Positions 50,410 through 58,369 of a stretch of 64,000 nt of DNA are shown in pieces. Source of the DNA: Actinomadura physcomitrii. GTDB taxonomy: Bacteria > Actinomycetota > Actinomycetes > Streptosporangiales > Streptosporangiaceae. Location: positions 62,001-126,000 of the forward strand of contig NZ_WBMS02000007.1 in the NCBI RefSeq assembly GCF_008923205.2. Reading direction: 5' to 3'. The notes under the pieces are model-generated. The model had not been told where the DNA came from and made no database searches. It saw only the letters and a program-made list of their open reading frames with translations. Both the position numbers and the translations under genes were made by a program. Numbering within the stretch: position 1 is the stretch's first letter; every line of letters starts with the position of its first letter.

Positions 50410-50559
50410 GGGCCCTCCTCGTAACGGGGCTCGGGAAGGTGGCTCCGAGCGGCGCGGGCGGCCGTGTCGACGGTGGCCGTACGGCCGCGGCCCGGCGCGG
50501 GTGCGATGGCGCGGCCTCGGGTTGTGACGCAGGCCACCCACATCATCAGACAAAGCATT

Positions 50560-50577
50560 GAATTAGTCAACTGATTC
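50560..50577. promoter_or_regulatory. Palindromic AT-rich site upstream of the PaaK operon
   Basis: GAATTAGTCAACTGATTC: arms GAATnAGT/ACTnATTC. Located 151 bases upstream of the PaaK-like start and 27 bases after the DoxX stop. The minus strand reads CAGTTGACTAATTCA, similar to the first half of the 19-bp island element. Confidence 0.45.
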
Positions 50578-50604
50578 AGCGGTTATTGGCCTCGAGGTCG
50601 TGAA

Positions 50605-51111
50605 CTAGCCCGCCGCGCGGCTCGGCCGCCAGGTGGCGGCGAGCAGGAGCGCCGCACCGCCGACGCCGCCGGCCAGCGCGATCGCCGCGCCGAGCGGTCC
50701 GCGCAGGTCGTCCTCGACGCCGATCAGCCGGTCCAGCGAGGCCGAGCCCGCCCCGAGCAGGGCGAGCGCCGCGCAGGTCACCGCCAGGACTAGGACGTAC
50801 TCGTAGCCGTCGCGGAAGACGAAGAAGCCGTTCTTGCGGTGGGCCGTCACGCCCGCCACCACCATGGTGCCCACCACGAACGCGCAGGCGAGCGGCGTGA
50901 GGAGACCGAGGACCAGGGCGGCCCCGGCGGCGATCTCACCGGCTCCGCTCAGCAGCGCGTGGACCTTCGCCGGCCGCATGCCGAGCGAGGCGAACCAGCC
51001 GGCCGTGCCCGACACTCCCCCGCCGCCCCACAGGTGATTCCAGCCGTGGACCACCATCGTCGCACCCACGACCACCCGAACGAGCAGGGCAGCCACATCG
51101 ACCGCGTCCAT
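50605..51111 (-). CDS. DoxX-family membrane protein
   Basis: 168 residues with four predicted membrane helices (around residues 6-24, 50-72, 74-92 and 104-124) plus a weaker fifth near 143-163. VRVVVGATMVVHGWNHLWGG and ASLGMRPAKVHALLSGAGEI are the DoxX signature. The family has been linked to quinone/thiosulfate oxidation and redox protection in other bacteria; the role here is unknown. It is divergent from the amidohydrolase at 51221, across an AT-rich shared element. Confidence 0.85.
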   Translation of the reverse strand: MDAVDVAALLVRVVVGATMVVHGWNHLWGGGGVSGTAGWFASLGMRPAKVHALLSGAGEIAAGAALVLGLLTPLACAFVVGTMVVAGVTAHRKNGFFVFRDGYEYVLVLAVTCAALALLGAGSASLDRLIGVEDDLRGPLGAAIALAGGVGGAALLLAATWRPSRAAG

Positions 51112-51166
51112 ACACCGTCACCTCGCCGTTCCGCTCCGCCAGCCACCAGGTGAAAGCTAGCAAGTT

Positions 51167-51185
51167 GTATTTATATAGCTATATT
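51167..51185 (+). promoter_or_regulatory. 19-bp shared element, copy k, with perfect ATATAGCTATAT core
   Basis: GTATTTATATAGCTATATT, 35 bases upstream of the amidohydrolase start and 55 from the divergent DoxX start. Bases 51173-51184 form the perfect palindrome ATATAGCTATAT. Confidence 0.6.
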
Positions 51186-51220
51186 AGAAGTAGACCTACC
51201 CTGCCAAGAGAGGACGGCCG

Positions 51221-52405
51221 ATGAGCGGCGCACTCCCCTACCGAATGATCGACTTCGACACCCACTCGTACGAGACCACCGACTGCTTCACCCGGTTCAT
51301 GCCGAAGGACAAGATCGACACGGCGGTGCAACCGGTGACGCTCGCCTCCGGACAGCAGGCCCTGCTGGCGAACCATCGCATCGTCAACGCCCTGGAGAAC
51401 CACCTGGACAAGGCCTACGTCCCGGGCTCGCTCGCCGAGATGCTCCGGCAGCGCTCCCAGGGCGACTCGGCCGACGCCGAGCGGTTCTTCGAGGACATCA
51501 GGGACGAGTACCTCGACAGGGACGCGCGGCTGGCGAAGATGGACGAGCAGCACATCGAGCGCGCCCTCATGTACCCCGGAGGCTGGGCGCTGATGGCCGA
51601 GGCCTACCTGGACGGCATCGAGCCGCTCTACGACAACCTGCGCTCCTTCAACCGCTGGATGGACGAGGACTGGGGCTTCCACTACAAGGACCGGATCTAC
51701 GCCCCCGCCATGCTCTCCCTCCGCGATCTGGACCATGCGGTCGCCGAGCTCGACACCGTCCTGGATGCGGGCGCCCGGTTCATCCTGCTCCCCGCCGGGC
51801 CGGCCTACGGGCGTTCGCCGGGCGACCCCTACTTCGATCCGTTCTGGTCCCGCATCAACGAGGCCAAGGCGAACGTCGCCTTCCACATCTCCGAGTTCCA
51901 CTACCAGGCCAACGTCGCCTCGCACTGGGGATGGGGCCTGGTCCCGCCCTTCCAGTTCTCCGCATGGCAGTGGCAGAACACCTACGGCGAGCGCCCCATC
52001 ACCGACACGCTCTCCGCCCTGATCTTCGACAACCTCTTCGGCCGGTACCCGAACATCAACGTCATCGTCAGCGAGTTCGGCGCCGAGTGGGTGCCGCACT
52101 TCCTCAAGCACATGGACAAGAGCCGCGGGATGGGCCGCAACGGCGTGTGGCTCGGAGGGCAGCTGGCCGAGCGGCCGAGCCACGTCTTCCACAAGCACGT
52201 CAAGGTGGTGCCCTACCCTGAGGACGACATCACGGGCCTGGCCGACCGGCTCGGGACGGTCGACTCGCTGGTCATGGGGTCCGACTGGCCGCACGCCGAG
52301 GGACTGGCCGACCCGAGGGACTACTTCGACATGGTCGCCGGCCTCGGCGAGGAGAACCGCAGGAAGTTCCTGCGGGACAACGCGCTGAAGGCGCTGACCT
52401 CCTGA
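51221..52405 (+). CDS. Amidohydrolase-2 (ACMSD-like) metal-dependent hydrolase/decarboxylase
   Basis: 394 residues. TIM barrel with the first metal motif in MIDFDTHSYETTDCFTRFM (D-x-H variant), DEQHIERALMYPG, NVAFHISEFHYQANVASHWG (metal His), NVIVSEFGAEWVPHFLKHMD and the last metal Asp in SLVMGSDWPHAEGLADPRDY. The branch contains decarboxylases and C-C hydrolases of aromatic and ring-cleavage products. An unusual feature is the ~60-residue insert after the first strand (ALENHLDKAYVPGSLAEMLR and following). Possibly the lower-pathway enzyme of the substrate ring; inference only. Confidence 0.88.
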   Translation: MSGALPYRMIDFDTHSYETTDCFTRFMPKDKIDTAVQPVTLASGQQALLANHRIVNALENHLDKAYVPGSLAEMLRQRSQGDSADAERFFEDIRDEYLDRDARLAKMDEQHIERALMYPGGWALMAEAYLDGIEPLYDNLRSFNRWMDEDWGFHYKDRIYAPAMLSLRDLDHAVAELDTVLDAGARFILLPAGPAYGRSPGDPYFDPFWSRINEAKANVAFHISEFHYQANVASHWGWGLVPPFQFSAWQWQNTYGERPITDTLSALIFDNLFGRYPNINVIVSEFGAEWVPHFLKHMDKSRGMGRNGVWLGGQLAERPSHVFHKHVKVVPYPEDDITGLADRLGTVDSLVMGSDWPHAEGLADPRDYFDMVAGLGEENRRKFLRDNALKALTS

Positions 52406-52427
52406 CGTCGGCTCGCGCTCGGGGCCG

Positions 52428-52458
52428 GCCGCCTCCGCCGGCGGGCCGAAGCCCCGAG
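52428..52458. terminator. Hairpin between convergent genes
   Basis: CTCGGGGC (52428-52435) pairs with GCCCCGAG (52451-52458), extended inside by GGCC/GGCC and GCC/GGC pairs. Between the amidohydrolase and convergent SDR. Confidence 0.65.
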
Positions 52459-52478
52459 GCGCGAATCCGGGGCTCCGG

Positions 52479-53324
52479 TCACATCAGGGGCAGGAGCCCC
52501 AGGGCGGTTGCGGCCGTCGAGCCGGCGTCCACGGGGAGCGCGGCCGCGGTGATCCAGGCGCTCTCCGGGCCCCCGAGGAAGAGCGCGGCCCAGGCGACGT
52601 CCCAGGCGCTGCCTTCGGTGGCCAGCAGGCTGGCCCGGCGCCGCAGGTCCCGGCCCTCCGCACCGCCGTGGTTCCCGATCGGCGTGTGCAGGTGGCCGGG
52701 GACGATGCAGTTCACGCGTATTCCGTGCCGCCCCCAAGCGTAGGCGAGGTCACGGGTCAGAGCGATCACTCCCGCTTTCGACGCACCATAGGCACCGCTC
52801 CCGAACGCGCGGATCGCCGCCACGGACGAGACGTTGACGATGGCGGCGCCCCCTGCCGCGCGCAGATGCGGGAGCGCGGCGCGGCTCGTCACCGCGCAGC
52901 CGCGCAGGTTGACCGCCATCACGCGGTCCCAGTCGCGAAGATCTGGGGCGTCGATCGCGCCGCCGGTCACGCCGGTGTTGTTCACCAGGACGTCCAGCCG
53001 GCCCGCCTCCGCCACCAGGTGGGCCACGGCCCGCTCGACGGCCGCCTCGTCGGTCACGTCGGCGGTGAGCGGCACGGCCCGCCCGCCCCGTTCACGGACG
53101 AGCTCGCACGTCCGGCCCGCGCGCGATTCGTCACGGTCGAGGACTCCCACGACCGCGCCCTGCTCGGCGAACAGCAGGGCCGTCGCCGCCCCCGTTCCCA
53201 GGAAATCGGCGTCCGAACCCCCGCCGCCCCCGCTCACGAGGGCAACGCGGCCTCGCATCCGCGTGCCCCGCCTCGGCAGTCCCACCGTTCCCACCTGCGA
53301 CTTCTCCGCATCCGACCGTTCCAT
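52479..53324 (-). CDS. SDR oxidoreductase with extended glycine-rich cofactor loop
   Basis: 281 residues from the ATG at 53324 behind GGGA; an internal ATG after ~22 residues (MRGRVALVSG) could also start it. The cofactor loop is unusual: ALVSGGGGGSDADFLGTGAA, longer than TGxxxGIG. VLVNNTGVTG, VNVSSVAAIRAFGSGAYGAS with YGASKAG as YxxxK, and CIVPGHLHTPIGNHGG are otherwise standard. The altered loop may change NAD(P) binding. Divergent from the second Liv importer, with an AT-rich element between. Confidence 0.85.
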   Translation of the reverse strand: MERSDAEKSQVGTVGLPRRGTRMRGRVALVSGGGGGSDADFLGTGAATALLFAEQGAVVGVLDRDESRAGRTCELVRERGGRAVPLTADVTDEAAVERAVAHLVAEAGRLDVLVNNTGVTGGAIDAPDLRDWDRVMAVNLRGCAVTSRAALPHLRAAGGAAIVNVSSVAAIRAFGSGAYGASKAGVIALTRDLAYAWGRHGIRVNCIVPGHLHTPIGNHGGAEGRDLRRRASLLATEGSAWDVAWAALFLGGPESAWITAAALPVDAGSTAATALGLLPLM

Positions 53325-53355
53325 CCGCCGTCCCTTCCCACTGGGTAACTTCTTC

Positions 53356-53374
53356 GATATAGCTGAAACATATA
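53356..53374 (-). promoter_or_regulatory. 19-bp shared element, copy l
   Basis: Minus-strand reading TATATGTTTCAGCTATATC, 32 bases upstream of the SDR start; the importer operon starts 135 bases away on the other side. Contains CAGCTATAT of the consensus. Confidence 0.5.
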
Positions 53375-53508
53375 ACCAATCTGTTTACTTGACCTTGTTG
53401 CTCTGTTAGCTTCCTCACGCGCGTCCGCCCAGGACGTGCCGTGGAGCCGCGCCCGGCTGCCCACCCCAACCCTTCTCAGCGGTCTCACGCGCGAGGGAGT
53501 CACCTGCC

Positions 53509-54768
53509 ATGACCCGATCACTTCGCCTTGCCGGTATCGCCTGCCTCGGCGCCTCGGCGCTCGCCCTGACCGCCTGCGGCGGCAACGGCGACGACGGCGC
53601 CAAGAAGACGACGGTGAACCCCGCCCTCACAAAGTCCGAGATCAAGCTCGGCCTCATCGTGTCCCGGACCGGAACGAGCTCCTCCTCCGACAAGAGCGGA
53701 GCCGACGTCGCGCTCGCCTGGCAGCGCTGGGTCAACGCCGGCCAGGGGATCGCCGGCCATCCGGTCCGAATCGTCGTCAAGGACGACAAGAGCGACGGTG
53801 CCACCGCCACGGCGGCGGCGCAGGAACTCCTGGCCGACCCGAACGTCCTGTCCATCACCACCGAGGCGAGCAACACCGAGCAGCCCGTGGCCTCCGCGCT
53901 CGGCGGCAAGGATGTCCCCGTCGTCGGTGCGACCGGTTACCAGACCAAGATCTGGACGGCGCAGCCCAACTACTTCCCCACCGCTCCGCAGGCCTTCCCC
54001 GCGACGGTGGCGGTCCAGATCGCCTCGGCCAAGGCGGTCGGCGCGCACAAGTTCGCGGCGGTCTACTGCGCCGAGATCGCGGCGTGCAAGGAGGCCGTGG
54101 GCCTGTACGGGCCGATCGCCCAGCAGCAGGGAGTCCAGTACGTCGGCTCGGTGGCGGCCTCCACGACGGCCCCGAGCTACACCGCGGAGTGCCTGCGGCT
54201 GAAGAACATGGGCGCCGACCTCGTGCAGATCTCGATCGCCCCGGCGGCCGGCCGCAAGCTCATCTCCGACTGCACCGGCCAGGGCTACAAGGGATACTTC
54301 GGCGTCACCGCCGGCGCGGTCAACGCCGACATCACCAAGACCCCGAACGCCAAGCTCGTCGGCGGTCTGCAAGGCTTCCCCTGGTGGGCGGACACCCCGC
54401 AGGTCAAGCAGTTCCGCGACGCCATGAAGAAGTACGCCCCGGACGCCGACTACGCCAACCCCGCCTCGACCGCGGTCTGGTCGACCCTGGAGCTGATCCG
54501 CAAGGCGGCGGCGAACCTTCCGGACAAGCCCACGCGCAAGGACATGACCGCCGGCCTCCACACGATCAAGGACGAGGACCTCGGCGGCCTGCTCGCGCAG
54601 AAGCTCACCTACACCGCCGGCAAACCCGGCCCCGCCATCAACTGCCTGTGGGTGTACAAGATGCAGAACGGCAAGTTCGCGAGCGCGCCTCTCTCGGGCC
54701 CGTCCGGGAACAGTGCCGCCAGCGGTCCGCTCAAGTCCGACTGCATGGCCGCGCCGGCCGCGGGCTGA
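53509..54768 (+). CDS. ABC transporter substrate-binding lipoprotein, Liv family
   Basis: 419 residues. Signal peptide with lipobox ALTAC (Cys 23), then KSEIKLGLIVSRTGTSSSSD (fold start), WVNAGQGIAGHPVRIVVKDD and ATAAAQELLADPNVLSITTE, all type I periplasmic-binding features. It differs clearly in sequence from the binding protein at 1103, so a different ligand is likely. Several Cys residues (VYCAEIAACK, AECLRLK, SDCTGQGYKG, INCLWVY) suggest disulfides in the mature protein. First gene of an importer operon, nine bases ahead of the permease fusion. Confidence 0.9.
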   Translation: MTRSLRLAGIACLGASALALTACGGNGDDGAKKTTVNPALTKSEIKLGLIVSRTGTSSSSDKSGADVALAWQRWVNAGQGIAGHPVRIVVKDDKSDGATATAAAQELLADPNVLSITTEASNTEQPVASALGGKDVPVVGATGYQTKIWTAQPNYFPTAPQAFPATVAVQIASAKAVGAHKFAAVYCAEIAACKEAVGLYGPIAQQQGVQYVGSVAASTTAPSYTAECLRLKNMGADLVQISIAPAAGRKLISDCTGQGYKGYFGVTAGAVNADITKTPNAKLVGGLQGFPWWADTPQVKQFRDAMKKYAPDADYANPASTAVWSTLELIRKAAANLPDKPTRKDMTAGLHTIKDEDLGGLLAQKLTYTAGKPGPAINCLWVYKMQNGKFASAPLSGPSGNSAASGPLKSDCMAAPAAG

Positions 54769-54777
54769 GGACCGTCC

Positions 54778-57516
54778 ATGCAGGACCTTATCCCCTTCCT
54801 GATCAGCGGCCTCGCAATCGGAGCCGTGTACGGCCTGATCGGCAGCGGCCTGGTGGTCACCTACAAGACCTCCGGCATCTTCAACTTCGGGCACGGAGCG
54901 CTCGCGACCGTCGCCGCCTACTGCTTCTACTGGCTGCACGTCGACCTCGGCCTGGGCTGGCAGGTGTCCGCGGCGGTCACCGTCCTAGTCGCGGGTCCGC
55001 TCATGGGCCTGCTCATGGAGCTGATCGCACGGCGGCTGGCGCCCCAGCGCGTTCCCATGAAGATCGTCGGAACCGCCGGCCTGATCCTGCTCGTCCAGGG
55101 CCTCGGGACCATCAAGTACGGCCCCGACGCCATCAGCGTGGACGGCTTCCTCCCGAAATCCGAGGATTCCTTCGCCGTCGGGTCCGTGAACGTGCAGTAC
55201 AAGTTCCTGTTCACGGCAGTGATCGCCCTCGTGGCCGTGGCGGCGCTGTGGGCCCTGTTCCGCTACACCCGGATCGGCCTGGCCATGCGTGCCGTCGTGG
55301 ACGATCCCGATCTGCTGGCCGTCAAGGGCGTCGGCCCCGTACGGGTCCGGCGGGCGGCGTGGCTGATCGGCTCGACCTTCGCCGCCCTTTCCGGGGTCCT
55401 GCTCCTCCCGCTCGTCGGGCTGGAGCCGATCGCCCTCACCTTCCTCGTCGTGACGGCGTTCGGTGCCGCCGCGATCGGCGCGTTCACCAGCGTCCCGCTG
55501 ACCTTCCTGGGCGGGCTCGCCCTGGGCGTCGCCACCGACGTGTCCAAGAACTACGTGCTGGACGTGAGCTGGCTGGCCGGGCTCCCCGCGAGCCTGCCGT
55601 TCGTCATCCTCGTCGTGGCGCTCCTGGTCATGCCGCGGCGCAAGCTCATGGCCGCGTCACTGATCGAGCGCCGTCCGCCCCTGCAATGGCACGCCCCGTG
55701 GCGGGCACGGGCGGTGGCGGCCGTGGTCGTGGTGGGCGCGCTGGCCACCGTTCCGGCCTTCGCGGGAACGAAGCTCACTTTCTACATCGTGGCGCTCACC
55801 CAGGTCGTGATGTTCATGTCGCTCGGGCTGCTGGTGCGCACGTCCGGGCAGGTCTCGCTGTGCCACGCCGCCTTCGGGGCGATAGGCGCCGTCGCGTTCT
55901 CCCAGTTCGCGGTGGACCACGGCCTCCCCTGGCTCGTGGCCCTGCTGCTGGGCGCGCTGGTCGTGGTTCCCGTGGGCGCCCTCGTGGCCCTGCCCGCGCT
56001 CCGCCTGTCCGGAGTCTTCCTGGCCCTGGCGACCCTGGGGTTCGGGATCATGGTCGAGCGGCTCTTCTACCCGCTCGACTGGATGTTCACCCCGGTGAGC
56101 ACCGGACGCGTGATGCCGCGCCCGTCGTTCGCCCAGAGCGACGACGCCTACTACTTCTTCGTACTCGCGATCGTCGTCGTGTGCGGTGCCGCCGTGGTCG
56201 CCGCGGAACGGGCCCGGATCGGCCGGATGCTGCGGGGAATGGCGGAAGCGCCGACCGCGGTGTCCACCGCGGGCCTGAGCATCAGCGTCACCAAGCTCAT
56301 CGTCTTCTGCGTCTCGGCGTTCATGGCGGGCGTCTCCGGCATCCTCTACGGATCGGCCCTGCACTCCGCCGGCACCACGGACTCGCACTACTCGTCCTTC
56401 TATTCGATCATCCTCCTGGTGACGCTCGCCCTCGCGCCCTTCGCGAACCCCTGGTACGCCGTCTTCATCGGGATGGTGGCGATCATCCCGGGCTACCTGC
56501 CCGGCGAGGACACCACGTACTGGCTGAACGCGGCGTTCGGCTTCTTCGCCGTCCAGGTCGCCATGGCGGGCGGCACCCCGGCGGCCCCGGCCCGGCTCCG
56601 CGCCGCGATGGAACGCCTGGGTAGGCGCGGACGTCACGCTCCGGACACGGGCGGGCAGGCACCGGACGAGGACGACACCGCGCCGAACGCCTCCCTCGAC
56701 CGCTCCGCCGTCCCCGAGGCCGGCGAGGGCTTCCGGATCCGCGGGCTGACCGTGCGGTTCGGCGGTGTCACGGCCGTCGACGGGATCGACCTGCACGCCC
56801 CGATCGGGCGCATCACCGGGCTGATCGGCCCCAACGGGGCCGGCAAGACCACGCTGTTCAACGCCGGGACAGGGCTGCTCAAACCGGACCGTGGAGACGT
56901 CTCCATGGCCGGCCGGGCCATCACCCGCGCCTCGGCCGCCGCCCGAGGACGCGCCGGCGTGGGACGCACGTTCCAGATCATGAACCTCTGCGACTCGCTG
57001 ACGGTGGCCGACAACGTCGCGCTGGGCCACGAGAGCGGCCTCGCCGGCTCCCGGCCCTGGTCGCAGCTCGCGGCCACGCGCGCGCAACGGCGCGAGACCC
57101 GGACCGCCGCCGACGACGCGATGCGGCTGTGCGGCATCGCGCACCTGGCCCACCGGCAGGCGGGCGAACTGTCCACCGGCGAGCGGCGGCTGGTCGAGCT
57201 GGCGCGGTGCCTGGCGGGCCGCTTCGACGTCCTCCTGCTCGACGAGCCCTCGTCGGGCCTGGACCAGGTGGAGACCGCGCGGTTCGCGAACGTGCTGGAA
57301 AGGGTGGTGCTGGACCGCGGAATCGGCGTCCTCATCGTGGAGCACGACATGTCCCTGGTCATGCGTATCTGCAGCTACATCTACGTTCTCGACTTCGGGA
57401 AGCTGCTGCACGAGGGCGTCCCGGAGAGCGTGCGCTCCTCCACGGCGGTCCGCGCCGCCTACCTCGGTACCGAAGAGCTCCACACCACCGGGGACGTTCA
57501 GGAGGCCGAAGCATGA
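54778..57516 (+). CDS. Liv-type ABC importer: LivH-LivM-LivG in one 912-aa polypeptide
   Basis: Three domains: LivH permease (about 1-295; RYTRIGLAMRAVVDDPDLLA loop), LivM permease (about 310-625; MFMSLGLLVRTSGQVSLCHA, AFGAIGAVAFSQFAV) and an acidic linker to a LivG ATPase (about 655-900). ATPase motifs: Walker A LIGPNGAGKTTLFN near residue 683, signature GELSTGERRLVELA (LSTGE instead of LSGGQ), Walker B VLLLDEPSSGLD and the H-loop LIVEHDMSLVMRI. Two permeases and one ATPase in one chain fix their stoichiometry. The LivF ATPase gene overlaps the 3' end (ATGA). Confidence 0.92.
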   Translation: MQDLIPFLISGLAIGAVYGLIGSGLVVTYKTSGIFNFGHGALATVAAYCFYWLHVDLGLGWQVSAAVTVLVAGPLMGLLMELIARRLAPQRVPMKIVGTAGLILLVQGLGTIKYGPDAISVDGFLPKSEDSFAVGSVNVQYKFLFTAVIALVAVAALWALFRYTRIGLAMRAVVDDPDLLAVKGVGPVRVRRAAWLIGSTFAALSGVLLLPLVGLEPIALTFLVVTAFGAAAIGAFTSVPLTFLGGLALGVATDVSKNYVLDVSWLAGLPASLPFVILVVALLVMPRRKLMAASLIERRPPLQWHAPWRARAVAAVVVVGALATVPAFAGTKLTFYIVALTQVVMFMSLGLLVRTSGQVSLCHAAFGAIGAVAFSQFAVDHGLPWLVALLLGALVVVPVGALVALPALRLSGVFLALATLGFGIMVERLFYPLDWMFTPVSTGRVMPRPSFAQSDDAYYFFVLAIVVVCGAAVVAAERARIGRMLRGMAEAPTAVSTAGLSISVTKLIVFCVSAFMAGVSGILYGSALHSAGTTDSHYSSFYSIILLVTLALAPFANPWYAVFIGMVAIIPGYLPGEDTTYWLNAAFGFFAVQVAMAGGTPAAPARLRAAMERLGRRGRHAPDTGGQAPDEDDTAPNASLDRSAVPEAGEGFRIRGLTVRFGGVTAVDGIDLHAPIGRITGLIGPNGAGKTTLFNAGTGLLKPDRGDVSMAGRAITRASAAARGRAGVGRTFQIMNLCDSLTVADNVALGHESGLAGSRPWSQLAATRAQRRETRTAADDAMRLCGIAHLAHRQAGELSTGERRLVELARCLAGRFDVLLLDEPSSGLDQVETARFANVLERVVLDRGIGVLIVEHDMSLVMRICSYIYVLDFGKLLHEGVPESVRSSTAVRAAYLGTEELHTTGDVQEAEA

Positions 57517-58253
57517 CCGAGTTGCAGCAGTCCGCCGCGAGCGTCGCCGGCGCCGCGTCGCCGGTCCTCGCATTGCATGACGTCCGGGCCGGTTATGACG
57601 AGACCACCGTCCTGCACGGGGTCTGCCTCACCGTGCCCAAGGGCGCTGTCGTGGCCCTCCTCGGCGCCAATGGCGCCGGGAAGTCGACCTTGTTGCGGAC
57701 GGTCGGCGGGCTCAACCGCCTTAAGTCCGGGCGGATCGAGATGCTGGGCGAGGATGTCGGCGCACTGGCCGCCCACCAGCGCGTCCGGCGGGGCCTGTGC
57801 TACATCCCGGAAGGCCATGCCGTGTTCCGGGGCCTGACCGTCCGGGAGAACCTCCGGCTCCAGGCGCGTACGAGGGACGCCACCGCGATCGACCGCGCCG
57901 TCGAAGCGTTCCCGTCGCTGTCGGGCCGGCTCGACCAGACGGCCGGAACGCTCAGCGGCGGCCAGCAGCAGATGCTGGCCATGGCTCAGGCGCTTCTCGG
58001 CGAGCCCGCGCTCGTCATGGTGGACGAGGCCTCTCTCGGACTGGCACCCGTGATCGTCGACGAGGTGTTCGCCTTCCTGGAGTCGCTCGCCGAACGAGGG
58101 GTCGCGCTCCTCGTGGTCGACCAGTTCGCGCAGCGGGTCCTGCAGATCGCCACGCACGCCTACGTGCTCCGGCGAGGCGAGATCGCCTACGACGGCGAGC
58201 CGGCCGAACTCTTGAAGGGCGACATCTTCGAAAGCTACATCGGATCCGGCTGA
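57513..58253 (+). CDS. Liv-type ABC importer ATPase, LivF-like
   Basis: 246 residues; ATG at 57513 overlaps the stop of the fused LivHMG gene. Walker A ALLGANGAGKSTLLRTVGGL, signature GTLSGGQQQMLAMAQALLGE, Walker B ALVMVDEASLGLAPVIVDEV and the H-loop position VVDQFAQRV, where Gln stands for the usual His (as in many LivF proteins with VEQN). It would dimerise with the LivG domain of the fusion. Completes the importer: binding protein, fused core, second ATPase. Confidence 0.92.
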   Translation: MTELQQSAASVAGAASPVLALHDVRAGYDETTVLHGVCLTVPKGAVVALLGANGAGKSTLLRTVGGLNRLKSGRIEMLGEDVGALAAHQRVRRGLCYIPEGHAVFRGLTVRENLRLQARTRDATAIDRAVEAFPSLSGRLDQTAGTLSGGQQQMLAMAQALLGEPALVMVDEASLGLAPVIVDEVFAFLESLAERGVALLVVDQFAQRVLQIATHAYVLRRGEIAYDGEPAELLKGDIFESYIGSG

Positions 58254-58268
58254 TCCCGCCGGCGAGCG

Positions 58269-58359
58269 TGCACGGCGGCGGGCGCACGATAGGGCCCGCC
58301 ACCGTGCATGCCGGAAAGGCAACGGCCCGGTGCCGGCGGAAGTCCGCCGCACCGGGCCG
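58269..58359. terminator. Two consecutive hairpins between convergent operons
   Basis: Hairpin 1: TGCACGGCGGCGGGC (58269-58283) with GCCCGCCACCGTGCA (58294-58308), one mismatch. Hairpin 2: 58323-58340 with 58343-58359, one bulge, two-base loop. They separate the importer from the minus-strand ligase operon. Confidence 0.75.
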
Positions 58360-58369
58360 TGTCCATTCC

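Noticed and set aside
20804..53374. KstR/KstR2 (cholesterol regulator) boxes
   Set aside because: The recurring AT-rich element does not fit the KstR consensus as I recall it (TnnAACnnGTTnnA); similarity is only in scattered AAC/GTT.
53436..56624. 1062-codon open frame overlapping the importer genes
   Set aside because: Arg/Pro/Gly-rich shadow of the real binding-protein and permease genes in another phase; no family motif, and the true genes have signal peptide, lipobox and Walker motifs.
55657..57573. 638-codon minus-strand open frame
   Set aside because: Antisense shadow of the LivM/LivG part of the fused importer gene.
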